NCBI RefSeq assembly: GCF_037042905.1
Contig: NC_087261.1
Location: forward strand, 20,909,117 to 20,973,116
From: Lytechinus pictus
Lineage: Eukaryota; Echinodermata; Echinoidea; Temnopleuroida; Toxopneustidae
Direction: 5' to 3'
DNA: 64,000 bases
Shown here: positions 49,891 through 62,219 of the stretch, piece by piece
Numbering within the stretch: the stretch's first letter is position 1
How the letters are laid out: every line of letters begins with the position of its first letter
Translations under genes and position numbers: made by a program
The notes under the pieces: model-generated
Told to the model about the DNA's origin: nothing
The model's input: only the letters and a program-made list of their open reading frames with translations
Database searches by the model: none

Positions 49891-50103
49891 GGCTCAAGCA
49901 TGGGCGGATCCAGGATATTCCAAAAAGGGAGGGGATACATTTTCTCCAGGAATATTTGATAAGCCAAAGAAACAAACAAAAAAGTTTTCACTTTTCTGCT
50001 ATTGGGTTTGACTCTCAATAGGTAAAAAAAACGGGGGGGGGGGGGGGGGGGGGGCGCGGGCCGGAAATACCCCCCCCCCCCCCGATCCGCCACTGGACTC
50101 AAG
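49891..50103. mobile_element. hAT-like MITE with 8-bp target duplication
   Basis: A 197-bp element (49899-50095) with ends CATGGGCGGATCCAGG and CCCGATCCGCCACTG, flanked by GGCTCAAG and GACTCAAG (one mismatch). It holds two long G/C runs near 50033-50084. Confidence 0.82.
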
Positions 50104-50465
50104 AACTGCTATTGTGGTATTCAAAACAAAAGTACGACTACCTGTGCGTGTGCAAAGCTACTCGTGCCATTTGGTGTGTAGGCCTAAATTACTCATCTCG
50201 CCTTCCAACAAAATGCGTGCTAAGCTACTTCGGATTATTTTGTGTGTGCATCACACATATGGCTCTCGGCGTTGTTACCATAGTAGCAACATTAATTTTG
50301 CACACGAACCACAGATTGAAGGTTCGCGTTGTTAGGGCGAAAAGTGTCTACTTAATATGTATAAAAGACAGAGAACCGAGCTGGCTGTTGTACTAAAGCC
50401 ATGAAAAATAGTTAGTCACACATTTTTAAGCAAGCCAAACACTGATGCACACACACACACACCCA

Positions 50466-50500
<35 letters not shown>

Positions 50501-52560
50501 AATATATCAAGGCTTAAGTCAGACGAAAACAAATCTTGAAGAATATTTCCATGTCCCATTCTATACTAAAGGAACTCGATGTAGTTACACTTTTTCATTT
50601 CATGCCCTATTAATATGTTATCAAGTACCCTTTCACCCATTTTATGTATTGGCCTTGAATGCTATGGTAAACAAAAGGATAATCATAGTAATATCATGCA
50701 GGGGTGGCGAGTATGGGGGCCGGGGGCACAGTGCCCTCCCACTTTTTGAAGCAGAAAAATTTCCTTTTTACGCAAAGAATGACCCGTTTTAGGTGTTACC
50801 AAGTGCCCTTTATCGTATAAGTGCCCCGGCTTTTACCAAAGAAACATGCCCCTCACGAACGAGTTATGTGCCCCTGGCCTGTCATACCCAAGAAGGACCT
50901 GTTTTAAGCCGTTAGCACATGCCCCCATAGGGGCCCCTTCTCGTATCAGTGATTTGGGTATCTAGACATTGTTTTCTATCACCAAACTTAGAACAAATGC
51001 CAAGAATATAGTACTTCATGAAATAATGGCAATTATGTAATGATATCACGCATCTAACATTGACATTTATCATGATGGTTTCCAGGATTGATGTTATCTT
51101 CACGCTCACGGTTTTGATAGACCAACATTCAGAAAAGATGCCATAGGAAAACAAATGCAGAAAAGGGTACATTTTCTTAGATTTTCATCCCTTTTTTGGA
51201 TCCCTTAGATCATTACCCCCCTCCGTATTTGTAATCAGTTTCATGAGTCGTGTGAGTGGGGTCATTTTTTTTTCTTTTGCTTTTAGATGCTCTTTTCCCT
51301 GTGCCCCCCCCCCCCACTTTCAACTTCGCTCCGCCGGCCCTTCTGTTACGTATTCCCTTCTCTTTCATTTTATTTTTGCCAACAGTTCATCTCACTTAAG
51401 TCTTAAAAGAGTCCTTTTTTCAATGATGAAATGGAAGAAAGGTGGTATCATAAAATGCTTAGTATGGCTTTATCCACTCAGCTATAAACTCCAAGTGGCT
51501 TGTCAACCTGCTAACGATCACAATAAATACAAAACATAACTCATAGATCAATGTCATCTCAAATTATTAAGCTATCTGGTTATTCTCGCATTAATAACAT
51601 CAATTTTCATAAATAACTTATTTTAACTGCATACAGATTTTTCTAGAACCACTTTTTTTTAAAATCTCATTTGAAGTTCAGTTCTGTCTGTCTCTCTCTC
51701 TCTCTCTATCTATATTTCCGTCTCTCTTTATCTCCTTATCTATCTTCGTTACTCTCTGCCTATCTCATTTCCCGATTTTCATAACTGCTCAATAGTAATT
51801 ATAGTTTTGTGATTATGATATTTAGGCAGTCAAAATCTAAAACCTATGTGTGATTCAAAGTTAACTTTGACAACAATTTCATTGTTTTCTTTTGCTTACT
51901 ATTTTTTTTCTTTAAATTTACGATTTTACATTTCGTTTATAATGTTTATTGGTACATTTCTATTGCGCTTCGTTTTAGTTGAGTTTCTTACATTTTTTTT
52001 TGTGGGGGGTGGGGTTCACTGCATTTTTTTCAGTCCGTATGGACGAATCCCTTTCATTCTCCAGTATAATCAAACTGAAGTACTAGAATTATGCGATTTC
52101 TCAGTTTGGCAGCATCTCCTAACTTTGATTTTTGTACCAATATTTTAATGCATAACAACGATGAATGATTAACCTTATCGCTCCGGAAGTGACTCAACGA
52201 GAGAAATAAAATCAATATATAGGATAATTTCTTGATACTATAGGTTTATAGGTACTTTGCCTCGTTGATGCACTTAAAAGTAAATTTTGTTCTTTCATAA
52301 AAAAACTACAAAAAATCCTCCACTTTCTAGTTCTTCTCCGTTATCCTTATCCTGATCTTGGTAATACTACTTCAATTTTCCCGGGGAAAATGCAATATTA
52401 ATGTTAATCTATTGAATAGTTCTGCTTTCCCAACTGTACTTGATGTGTCGATTGTTTGAATTAGAAAACTGTTTCATTCCAACGTCATTGACCCTTTTTT
52501 CTTTATTCATTCACTACCGTTTTCGTATTAAGATATTTATAAAACAGATATGGATTCTGT
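50104..52560. other. non-coding interval
   Basis: Mostly plain DNA. A gene-free segment at 50700-50940 repeats GTGCCC words (GTGCCCTCCC, GTGCCCTTTA, GTGCCCCGGC, ATGCCCCTCA), probably a decayed element. A TC microsatellite lies near 51690-51710 and a C run near 51305. Confidence 0.45.
50442..50500. repeat. CA then TA microsatellite
   Basis: CACACACAC passes into a TA tract. Confidence 0.92.
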
Positions 52561-52564
52561 ATTT

Positions 52565-52866
52565 CAGAAGTTCGGAATATTCAATACTCTTTCTTTTATG
52601 TATGGTTATTTTTTTAAACCTGAATAGCTTTTAAAATGATAAGTAAATATAGCGCAAAAGAAGTTTAACCTCGTCTTTTTTTTCTTACTCTGTCGACAAG
52701 AGAGCATTCGTAAAGCATTTCAGAAGTTCGGAATATTCAATAAATATGTATGGTTATCATTAAAAACCTGAATATAATGTAAAAATAATAAGTAAATATA
52801 ACACAAAAGAAGTTTAACCTCGTCTTTTTTTTTCTTACTCTGTCGACAAGAGTGCATTTCGTAAAT
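52565..52866. repeat. tandem duplication, about 150 bp, two copies
   Basis: CAGAAGTTCGGAATATTCAA starts both copies (52565 and about 52721) and AAGAAGTTTAACCTCGTC then CTGTCGACAAGAG ends them. The copies differ by small deletions. Confidence 0.85.
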
Positions 52867-53196
52867 AATAACCTAATATATATGTATTTCCGGTGTGCTA
52901 TATGCGAGCTAGTCCCTAGCGTGCCTAGTGAAAAAAAAAGAGCGATTGATTTTGTTAAAGAAGCTTTTTTGCCAGTCTGGAATCAGCATAAAAAAGCAAT
53001 TGCTCTCGGGGAAAAACGCAAGATACAAGCACCACCAACATACTATTATGTTCTTATAGGCTTCGGATATGCGGTCATTTCAGAGATGTTATATCATGGA
53101 AAATACCTTGATAATGATTATCAAATATCTGTCCTACATGTCATGCATGTGTTGCATATTTTCTTACAGAATCTATCACGTTATATGGACAAATAA
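52852..53196 (+). CDS. unassigned ORF or exon-like segment
   Basis: The open frame has no convincing ATG at its start, so it may be an exon or a decayed coding relic. The part from about 52885 has a plausible protein composition (EKKRAIDFVKEAFLPVWNQH, then KRKIQAPPTYYYVLIGFGYA) unlike random AT-rich translation. I do not recognise a family. It begins at the edge of the tandem duplication. Confidence 0.25.
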   Translation: MHFVNNNLIYMYFRCAICELVPSVPSEKKRAIDFVKEAFLPVWNQHKKAIALGEKRKIQAPPTYYYVLIGFGYAVISEMLYHGKYLDNDYQISVLHVMHVLHIFLQNLSRYMDK

Positions 53197-53870
53197 AACA
53201 TATACATGTAGTTTGGTGTAATCGTTGATATTTTGATATACATGTAGAATCCTGAGAAAATGGCCTACATGAATGAGGTAGATGGTACTAACTAGAATTA
53301 ATTGCTAGGCGCATCAACTGGGTAAAGTCCAACTAACGAATCGAAGAAGATGACTTTCACTTACTAAAAGCCACATTATTAGTCAACAGGGCGTGGGTTT
53401 GATAAGCGTTATCATTACCATTATTACCATTCGTTACGACTGTTCATTCCCCCAAATATCATGAATGTACTGACAAGTACACCCACCCGAACGCTAGTAT
53501 GCACAGGTGACCCCCCCCCCAAAGAAAATTGTTATCTCTGAGATAATGCAAATATGTTTGTTCCGAGTCAAAACTGTTGTTTTAATTCACTAGTTTTCGA
53601 CAAAGACTTCTTAGTTGGTTGTCATTGTCAAAATGGGCACCTGACAATACATTTGCTGTGTTCTCGAAAGCGGTCTGCGTACCGGCGCGAAAACCCTAAT
53701 CATAGTGTGCAACTTTATGTCGAGTTTGCCATGAATGGTCACCTACATTGCTCGATATTCAACTCACCATTCTGTAAAAGGCTCCAAACGCCACTGCCTT
53801 GATAGTGGAAAGACGTAATCGTATATATCACCCTCTACAGTCTATCATGACCTGCGCTGAGTTGGCCGCT
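53197..53870. other. no recognisable feature
   Basis: Only short ORFs and a C run near 53511. Confidence 0.45.
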
Positions 53871-53880
53871 GATTTCCATA

Positions 53881-54480
53881 GGGATGCTCCAGGCTGAAAA
53901 TAAGTACATCCAAATAAATAAAGTAAAATTTACTGAGCAAAATGCTTAAAGTTCTATCAAAATTGGATAACAAATAGTGGAGTTATTGAATTTTGAATTT
54001 TAGCAATATTTTGTGAAATTAGAATATTTGCATATCATTATGAATATTTATTAGGTGGGCTGATGATGTCACATCCCCACTTTCCCTTTCTTATGTTATT
54101 ACATGAAATCATAATGATATCATTTTTTCATACATATGTGTGAACAATGTATTTCCTTTATAATGACACAAAGTTGCAGCAATGAATATCTAATGCTTTA
54201 AATCATTTGTCAATCAAATTTTTTCAGTTCTTGGTAGAAAATATTTGAATAAACCTAATTTCATATAATAAAATACAGAAGAACAAGTGGGGACATGACA
54301 TCATCAATTTGGTCACTGAATATTCATGAAGACATGCTAGAACTGTTTCACCGGAATTATGCAAATCTCTAAAATGCCATAGCTTTGTTTTTTCCGATTT
54401 TGATCAATTTTTTTTTTTTTTTTTTTTGTCTGATTTTCTTTATCAGTTTATATCATATTATTTTCAGCCCGGAGCATCCC
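53881..54480. mobile_element. 600-bp MITE with GGGATGCTCC(A/G)GGCTGAAAATAA ends
   Basis: The left end GGGATGCTCCAGGCTGAAAA and right end TTTTCAGCCCGGAGCATCCC are inverted with one mismatch. The inner halves both carry TGATGTCA/TGACATCA words. Same family as 4058 and 9885; the fragment at 60060-60260 matches its right half. Confidence 0.82.
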
Positions 54481-55080
54481 TTTAATTACTTTCATTTTTA
54501 ATTTGGTGTACATGTAGCTCCAGGATTGACCTGTGTCGGGCGATGCGAGATTGGATATAAGTTCTGACCTGTCATTTTTCGGAGACTGTCGTGATGTTCA
54601 TGAAGATGAAGTGTGATGAAGGAGATGACTTTATATATTTTGCTATACGTGAATAATAAAATAAGTGTCAACCAAAGTTTCCGATAGTATTTCCAAGAGT
54701 GGCTCATCCCCCCCCCCTCCGATGCATCATTCGCATAGAATGTCTTTTTATGAGCATTATATTGCGGGTAGTATCCGTAAATTTAAAAGTTATTGTTTTT
54801 CATGTTATTTTTGTTCTCTACACACCTATTCAGATTTACTGTAAATACGTTTAAATTGCATCAAATATTTGGGGCAAATAGTTTACACTCAATCCCTTAC
54901 ATGTCCGAAGGTGTGTCATTGTATAATATAAAAAAAAATCCTATGAGTTCTCCAGACGCCAAATAAACATATATCTGTATTTTTTGGAACGCGTTGAATA
55001 TCATACCTTCCCTGAATATGTTTAAAGAGTATTGAGTGGTAGGCTGATAGCCTATAGGGAATATGGGGAATAATAATCTG
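54481..55080. other. no gene seen
   Basis: AT-rich, with a C run at 54709. The 69-aa minus-strand ORF here shows no family signature. Confidence 0.45.
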
Positions 55081-55084
55081 AGGT

Positions 55085-55500
55085 TTATGTGTAGGTGGGT
55101 GTGTCGATGTGCCGGTGTGAGAGGGGAAAGGGCGGTGAGGGAGGGGGGAATAGAGGGAGTGGGCATGGGAGGGAGGAGAGGGGTGGTGAGACAAAGAGAG
55201 AGAGATAAAGAGAGACAGGATGGACAAGAAATGGAGGGGGATAGAGACTGAGGGAGATAGAGGGGGTGTGAGAGAGAGAGAGAACAAGTGTTAAAGAGAG
55301 AGGGGGGGGGGGTTGGTTGGAGAATGGGGAGTGAGGAGGTAGGGGGGATGGAGAGAACGAGTGAAGGGGTAAAGGGCGCATTATATGGAGAAGGGGATGG
55401 GTGAGAGAGGAAAGGGGATAGGGAGAGAGGAGTGTAGAGAGAGAGGGGGTTAGTGTGAGAAAAGAAGAGGGCAGGTGGCGTATAAATAAAGAGAGGGGAA
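55085..55500. repeat. purine-rich GA/GGA low-complexity tract
   Basis: Interrupted GAGAGA, GGGAG and G runs over about 400 bp; the pyrimidine strand gives Ser/Pro/Leu-rich frames that are not genes. Confidence 0.88.
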
Positions 55501-56484
55501 GTGCAAGGGGAAACCCTAAGGTCGCCCCTTTGGCGAGGAAAGTCAGCAAGATAAAAACCACCTCACCGCAGAGGGTAGGCGTTGAGCGTCGCAAGGAATA
55601 GGTTTAGAGGAAGTAAGACGACGCAAACAAACGGGTGAACGCAAAGTATGGGGACCCCGTAACCATGGCAATAAAGTGAGTCACTTGAAGTAAAGTCGGC
55701 TTCCGTGCGTTCCGCAGCCCAAACATTATCCGTATAGCGTACCTGTTTGTGAATCATGTTTCCAATCGGTTATTCAGTTCGGGGGCAACCGAAATCCGAT
55801 CTCGTGGAAAACTTTCAGTATTTCCCCCTCGCTCATAAACAACACAACATGGATGGGTTGGCTTTGCTTGAAAAGGTGGATTGATAACGCGCTTATTGGT
55901 CCATAACACGAAGGTATTTGTGTCATTGTCTACGGATTTTTATTGAAATCGTTTTTTTTTTCGGGTTGTGCCCTCTGGTATCCCCTTTGGTGACGTCATC
56001 GTTCAAATTCAGTTGTGGTAAGTGTTTCTTTGGACTGTTTGCTCGTTGCTTTCATTTCAACTTGCTGATAATAACTGAGAAATTTTCTCAAAATATGAAA
56101 AGACATGCATGTCCAATAAAAAAACAAAAATGCAACCAAGCAGAAAGGAGAATGTTACGCATAATTTCACTCTGATGTCAAAATAGGCAATAATATTTAT
56201 AACGCGGTTACACGCCATTCTCTGTGGTTTTAACATTATGTACAATGGGAATCGACAATATTTATATATTCATTTACTTATTTTCTAATTCGTTGACAGG
56301 GTAGCCCATTCACCAATAACTAAAAAAAGTATTCACATAAAAAGGTTCAACATACATAAATTATATAAACGCTTATAAATTGATCTAAAAATTCGAAGGT
56401 CAGTTTGAAAAAAAAGACGTGATTACGGTTAAGAGTGGATACCTTGATAGAATATATTAAATTGTTTTACAGTTCACCGAAAAC
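55501..56484. other. no recognisable gene; dispersed repeat near 56288-56325
   Basis: GACAGGGTAGCCCATTCACC near 56297 is the complement of a block at 5955-5980. The rest is unassigned. Confidence 0.45.
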
Positions 56485-56644
56485 AGGGACCCGTTGCATG
56501 AAACTTTCACCTTAAAAAACTCTGGCAAATAAAACGAAAACTCGGGCAAACAACATTATGCCATTGAAAATTACACATTAAAAATCTGACAAAAAAATTG
56601 GTAGGAGTTTTTTATGGCAAAATTGTTATGCAACGGGGCCCAGG
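56485..56644. mobile_element. short MITE with GGGCCC(C)GTTGCAT ends
   Basis: AGGGACCCGTTGCATGAAAC and TTATGCAACGGGGCCCAGG are inverted; internal GGCAAA and TTTTTTATGGC blocks match the 20056 copy in inverted orientation. Confidence 0.72.
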
Positions 56645-56959
56645 AGGGTTTTTTTTAATAGACAAAAATAAAAGGAAAAGGCCAAACCTGCTTCAACGTA
56701 TTATCGTGATCATAGTGGTTTGCCCCATATATCATTAACGTCATCAATACTGGTTATGAAGTTTGACATGTTTGACTTCTTTGGTTGTATGTGTTTTGGG
56801 AGTAAGTGTTTTATAATCAAAGGCATTTGCATGATCGGACAACAAGGGCAACCACAAGGGTGTGTGTATGTGTGTGTGAGGGGGTATGGTTGGGTGTGTG
56901 GGTGTGTTGGGGTTAACGATGATAAATATGCTTCATTAATATAACGCTAGTGATTCTGA

Positions 56960-57155
56960 GGGCTGAATATTACCCTGGCTTTAGCACGGCTACTCTTATA
57001 GGGCGCATTCCTACTGGAACCCATTTACTACCCTTGGGTGGAGATTGGCAAATGTAGATAAACGTCTTACCAAAGGACGCGAGTGCTGTTGTCGGACCTC
57101 GTGGATCAAAGTCGGAGACTTATTCACTGACCCTTAACTCCCATGTCAGTCTACC
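56960..57155 (-). mobile_element. tRNA-derived SINE, diverged second copy
   Basis: Aligns with 45712-45945 through GGCTTTAGCACGGCTACTC, GGTGGAGATTGGCAAATGTA and the decayed tRNA head (GGACCTCGTGGATCAAAGTC). Confidence 0.7.
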
Positions 57156-57219
57156 TTTGGAAAACCAACGTAGATTTTTTTAAAGGTAAATACCCCATTT
57201 TCAGTACATTTCGTGTAAT

Positions 57220-57382
57220 AGCATCACCGTCACTATCATCGTCACCATCATCATCATCATCATCATCATCATCACCCTCATCATCATCATCATCATCACT
57301 ATCATCATCATCACCATCATCACCATCACCATCATCATCACCCTCATCATCATCATCACCACCACCACCATCATCATTATTG
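57220..57382. repeat. ATC/ACC trinucleotide microsatellite
   Basis: A long CAT/CAC repeat with interruptions. Confidence 0.95.
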
Positions 57383-57699
57383 TCATCAACATGCTCGTAC
57401 TCGTCGAATACTGCGTAGTGTCACCTAACATTAGATCCATCCAGGGTGTAGGGCTTGTAGGCCAACCAAAACTAAACTGTCATGTCAGAGATATCCGATG
57501 ATTAGATTAACCCCCACTCATATTGGCTCAGATACCATCCATTGTTTCAAATCCTATGTATTTCAATAATTTGGACGCCAACTAAAGGACACTTCTATAT
57601 AAAGATTAGAATGACTCTTTATAAGTCTAAAAATAAAAAAAATCTTTCCACAAAATCACACCTAATTAATATTTTCGACGGTCATTCAAGAACAATATT

Positions 57700-57785
57700 T
57701 AGTAATAATAATCATCATCATCATAGCTGGATTTATAAAGCGCTTTTTCTGCCTGAGGATACAAAGCGCTGCTATTTGAAACAAA
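57700..57785. mobile_element. dispersed repeat: AATAATCATCAT ... TTTATAAAGCGC
   Basis: AGCTGGATTTATAAAGCGCT followed by CAAAGCGCT after a trinucleotide stretch is a common marine-deuterostome repeat signature; related words occur at 43690-43740. Confidence 0.5.
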
Positions 57786-58094
57786 TGCAACATTGTGAAA
57801 TGAAAGACCAGCTGAGCATACTGAAGTGCGATTGTATTTTGAACAGTGTATTTGTCTTGGTAGTTGTATATATATGCCTTAGAATATTGCACTTTGGGAT
57901 GATAGATTCTTAGAATTAGATTTGCAGAAAAGTGTACATTCAAGATACTTTCTAAAGAGTACGATGACGTAGTAACCATTGTAACATTTTAATACGTTAA
58001 TAAATTACACAACGAGAAAATTGACCAGTGGATAAAAACAAACCCCCCCCCAAAAAAAAAACATAGTGCAGAATTGTGATGGGAGAATGGGTCA

Positions 58095-58237
58095 CCTGGG
58101 GCCTGTTGCATAAAACTTTTACCTGAGAAAACTAAGGTTAGTCTGATTTCTTCCATTGACTTTAACACAGGACAAAAACTCCGGTAAAAACAACCTGAGT
58201 TTTCTTAGGTAAAAAGTTTCATGCAACGGGCCCCAGG
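58095..58237. mobile_element. short MITE with CCTGGGGCC(T/C)GTTGCAT ends
   Basis: CCTGGGGCCTGTTGCATAAA and TTTCATGCAACGGGCCCCAGG are inverted over most of 143 bp, including ACCTGAGAAAACT and its complement, so it would form a near-complete hairpin. Confidence 0.8.
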
Positions 58238-59150
58238 AGTAAGTATTTGAAACAGAGCAAGGTTTTCGGAAAATCTTTCGATTGAGCAAAGCGAGCAAGA
58301 TCAATATTTATTCATTTATAAACAATATCATCACCAATTTGACGTGTGACATGTTGCATCAGCCAGATTTCACCAAGAATTTGATTTAAAAAAAAAATGT
58401 AAGGTAAAAATACGATGAATTTTTTTTGCCCTTAATAAAATCATTATAAAGCTCACGAGACGTTGTCCCCAACCCCATCATTGCGCAATTGGAATTGACT
58501 GAGCAGGGTGATTGAAAGGCATGGATACATCACAGAAGTTATTCACACCGATTACGTAACAATACAAATGCTTCGGTATCCGTTTAATTAAAACCGGGCC
58601 ATCAAGCTTCCCCTCTCACTTCTCTCTTAGCTGATGTAACTCCAACAGCTACTAGTATCACATTTCTTACCGTTACAGTTACTGACGTAGCTACACATGT
58701 AGGGGAATGAGAGAGAGAAAGACTGTTTGACACGCATGTTTAAATTCAGTCATGCGTTTTTGGCACCTTATTAACATATAGCCTATATTTCGTCGTTGCT
58801 TATTTGAGATAAAGTTTTTTGGAGTACGACAGTTTCATTCCAGGACTGGTACCCGTGGACAATAAAGGATATCAAACTTACCCTTTAAACAATTGGAAGT
58901 GTAGCTTTATTTGAACACTGCAACGAAACGTTATTTTCCACGCACGAACATTTTCATTTGACATTTCAGAATTCAGAATTATATTACAAAGAGAGGATGG
59001 ATGATAATGATGTAAGGAAACCAATGATAATGAGGATGAGGGATCGTTTAATCTTAAAAGGAAAGGGGGATTAAGCAATAAGATTGATCTAAATAGGTAA
59101 TGAAAAGTGACACATGATATTGCTGTCTTATTCATGGAATCGTTTTTTTT
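58238..59150. other. no recognisable gene
   Basis: Only short ORFs were found. No repeat termini were identified apart from short homopolymers. Confidence 0.45.
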
Positions 59151-59600
59151 TTGTGTGTTTGTGTGTGTGTGGGGGGGGGGCATCATCAATACTCACATAG
59201 GATAAGATGGCTTAAATACCATATGTGTAGAATGAGAGCAGGATAGATCAATAGAAAAACTAGATTTGAAATGTGAGATGGAAAGAAAAGAAAATGAAAG
59301 GGAAAAGACAGAGCAAGAGAGAGATAGAGAGAGGAGACAGATGGGCCGAGTGAGGGAGAGCTAGGCCTTGACGCATATGGGGGGGGGGGGGCTAGATACA
59401 GAGGAATTATGTACATACAATTATAGACAGAGAGAAAGGCAGAGGTGATGAAGGAGAGGGGGCGGGGAGAGGGAGAGAGAGAGAGAAAGAGAGAGAGAGG
59501 GGAAGGGCAAGGGGATGTATATAGAGAAAGAAGAAGACAGAAATAGAAATATAAATAAACGGTTAAAGATAGAGGGGGTGTGGGGGTATAAAAAGTTCAA
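59150..59600. repeat. GT, poly(G) and GA low-complexity region
   Basis: GTGTGTGTG followed by G runs (59171, 59381), then AGAGAGAGA tracts to about 59600. Confidence 0.85.
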
Positions 59601-60059
59601 TCAACCCTCGATCGATATTACACATCCTAATCTAAGCTTGACTCTTTGGCATTTCATGAAGTATAGCTGATCTCAAAATAGATTTATCCTTACTAAATTT
59701 ACTAAGTCAATATCTGAATCAAGGAAATGAAGTTGAACAGATTCGAACCTTAAACATGTTAAAAGATTACCCAAGGTTTAAGATGATCATGACGGTCATA
59801 TTTCAATAAATGAAGTGAAATTCAACAAACAAATTTCAATGATCGGTGTTTGTGAAAACAGCTATATGTATGCCGTCGTGTTTCTGCAGAAGTTATGCTA
59901 ACAATTTTATGTGACTCTCTTTATGTTCTTATTGAATAACATACATCATAATTATTTCATATTCTCACCCATGTATATAGGTAAAATCATGTTTCCCTTG
60001 AAACAAAAATAAGTTCAAGCAATATTTTACTTACACTACAAATCAGTAGTTAATCCTAT

Positions 60060-60260
60060 ACCAATACCTCTCTGGGGGAAAATAATTGTTTTATATAATA
60101 AAATACGAAAAAAAATAAGTGGGAGATGATGACATCATCAGGTAGCGCATTGCATAAGACAAGCACAGAATGTCTGTATTGTCATATCTTTGTTATTCCT
60201 CGTTCAGTTTTGTTGAAAATGTCAGTTTTTGTTTGTCTGATTTTAATAAAATACACTTCC
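60060..60260. mobile_element. half of the 53881-type MITE
   Basis: TTATATAATAAAATACGAAAA and GATGACATCATCA match the right half of the 53881-54480 element. Confidence 0.55.
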
Positions 60261-60261
60261 C

Positions 60262-61482
60262 ATGGACATTGTTTTAGATGACACTAATTTAGAAAGTGTC
60301 ACATTCATTAGATTTCTCGGTGTTACCGCTGATAATAAGCTTTCCTGGAAGTGCCACATATTCGCGAAATATTGGCATTATCAATAAATTGAAATATCAT
60401 TTTTCGTCGTCGTCACTTTTAATGCTATATTTTTCTTTGATCTTACCTTACTTGTATTTTGGGATACTTGCCTGGGGCAGCACTCATCAAACCATTTTAG
60501 ATAGACTGTTATTACTGCAAAAGAAGTCCCTTCGTATTATTCATAATTCAGCTTTTCGTTCACACACGGACCCACTATTTTTTTTTATAGCAAATTGCTG
60601 AAGATAAGCGACCTATACTTATTTCATTTAGGACAATTTATGTTAAAATTTGACAAAAATACCCTTCCTCGTGTATTTGATTCTATGTTTCCTCTTAATC
60701 GGTCTTTTCATAATTACCCTACTAGGCAATCTAACGAATTCCATTTACCCCGTTTTAGAACTTTATTGGCAAAGAGTACATTTATGTTCGATGGCCCTAG
60801 ATTTTGGAACTCCCTCGACAATAACATAAAAAACAGCCCTTCCATACATTTTTTTAAATAAAACTGAAAAACCTCTTACTTAAATCCTACCGAGGTCTTC
60901 ATTACTAATTCCCGCTCGCTATCATCTCCTCTCAGACATCAAGTTATTTTTATTAGTCATTATCATTTTGTTGTCGCAATCATATTTTCTGTCGCAATTT
61001 GTCCTGTTTCTATTTATGTTTATTTTTCCTTTTGTCGTCCTGTTTTTTGTTTCGTTTTATTTACTCTTTTTTAGTTTTGTCTTGTTCTGTGGGTTATCTT
61101 GTTCTTTTTAATCTATTCAGTAAGTATCCGTAGGCAAATAGCAACCATTGCGTCTCTCTTTATCCCCCCTCTCTCTCTCTCTCTTTCTGCTCTTTTCTCT
61201 TCCTTGAGAGAGGTTCACATTATACAAGCTATGCTTTTGAGTGAATTTCCCATTTCCACATATACCTTTGTTTCTATTTAAATTATATATCATAATTTGT
61301 CTACAAAATGCACCATATTTTGTATATATCTTTATATGTTAATTATCATTGATGTTTTTAATATAATTATAATGACAATGATTTGTATCGTAAATATTTG
61401 TTATAAATGTATGAAATTGATTTGTATCGGTATTTTTGTCATTTCTGTTGGAAATAAATCTGAATCCGAATCTGAATCTGAC
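60262..61482 (+). pseudogene. 5'-truncated LINE (CR1/jockey-like) with frameshifts and TCTGAA tail
   Basis: Fragments in three frames line up with the C-terminal part of a LINE reverse transcriptase: FLGVTADNKLSWK (about 60313), ILPYLYFGILAWGSTHQ (60449), LLLQKKSLRIIHNSAF, then after a frameshift FDSMFPLNRSFHNYPTRQ and MFDGPRFWNSLDNN. The 3' end at 61450-61482 is AATAAATC followed by TCTGAA/TCCGAA units, typical of this LINE group's tail. It is clearly dead. Confidence 0.8.
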
Positions 61483-62050
61483 TTATTAATTGTCACTCTC
61501 TCTTGGATCAAAGGCACAATCACGACAATGAAAATGAGATCATCCATGTCATAAATACATTGCAAATCCTTTAATTATTTGCTCAGCATTTTCATTGGTA
61601 TATCTTCTCAAGAAATTCAGGAATACAATAAAACTTATATTTGTGTCTTATTTTTACTTACGTTTATAAAGTCCACTGTGACATTTAATTAGAAAACTCA
61701 ACGTCCCTACATTTAAATGCTTCCAAAAAACCGTGCCTTAGTAAAATTGTTTGACTGTGTCGTTTATAATGTAATGTTATTGGCAGTATATAAAGCCCTC
61801 TCTGCCCACCCCAAGTACTATTCCCTCCAGTCATATTGTATAGAATCAACCATTCAACTGATTGATGGTGGACATTTAGGTACTTTTTGTATATTTTTAA
61901 AGTTTACATTTCAAACATCAACACTATTAAAGGTTAAGGTGCTACCCCCATATTTTTTTTTTTTTACAAATAAGTGTGCACACCAAGTTACCAATAATGC
62001 ATATAGCATTTCCATTTTATTATTTGAAAGCAGGATAAAAAAGCACTGGG
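61483..62050. other. no gene seen
   Basis: AT-rich; the 112-aa open frame from 61717 has no recognisable motif. Confidence 0.45.
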
Positions 62051-62135
62051 CATAGGTGCCTTGGCCGGGGATCGAACCCCGGACTTTACATGTATAGCCA
62101 GGCGCCTTAGACCACTCGGCCACGGCACCACCACT
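62050..62135 (-). mobile_element. tRNA-like SINE head, minus strand
   Basis: The minus strand reads GGTGCCGTGGCCGAGTGGTC ... GTCCGGGGTTCGATCCCCGG ... GGCACC. The acceptor pairs (GGTGCC/GGCACC) and the T arm pairs perfectly, but the anticodon arm does not. It is either a tRNA-derived SINE head or a decayed tRNA gene of the Leu/Ser type; no terminator-like T run supports a tRNA gene. Confidence 0.6.
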
Positions 62136-62219
62136 AAAATGCTTGCGGCCACAGGATTGTGAGATCAACATCTTTAACCAGAGGTGTCGATCGGGGGAAT
62201 CGGGGGATATTGATTTAGC

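Noticed and set aside
55085-55594. 169-aa minus-strand Ser/Pro/Leu-rich ORF
   Set aside because: Low-complexity reading of a GA-rich tract.
57201-57440. Met/Val-rich 79-aa and Ser-rich 91-aa ORFs
   Set aside because: Readings of an ATC trinucleotide repeat.
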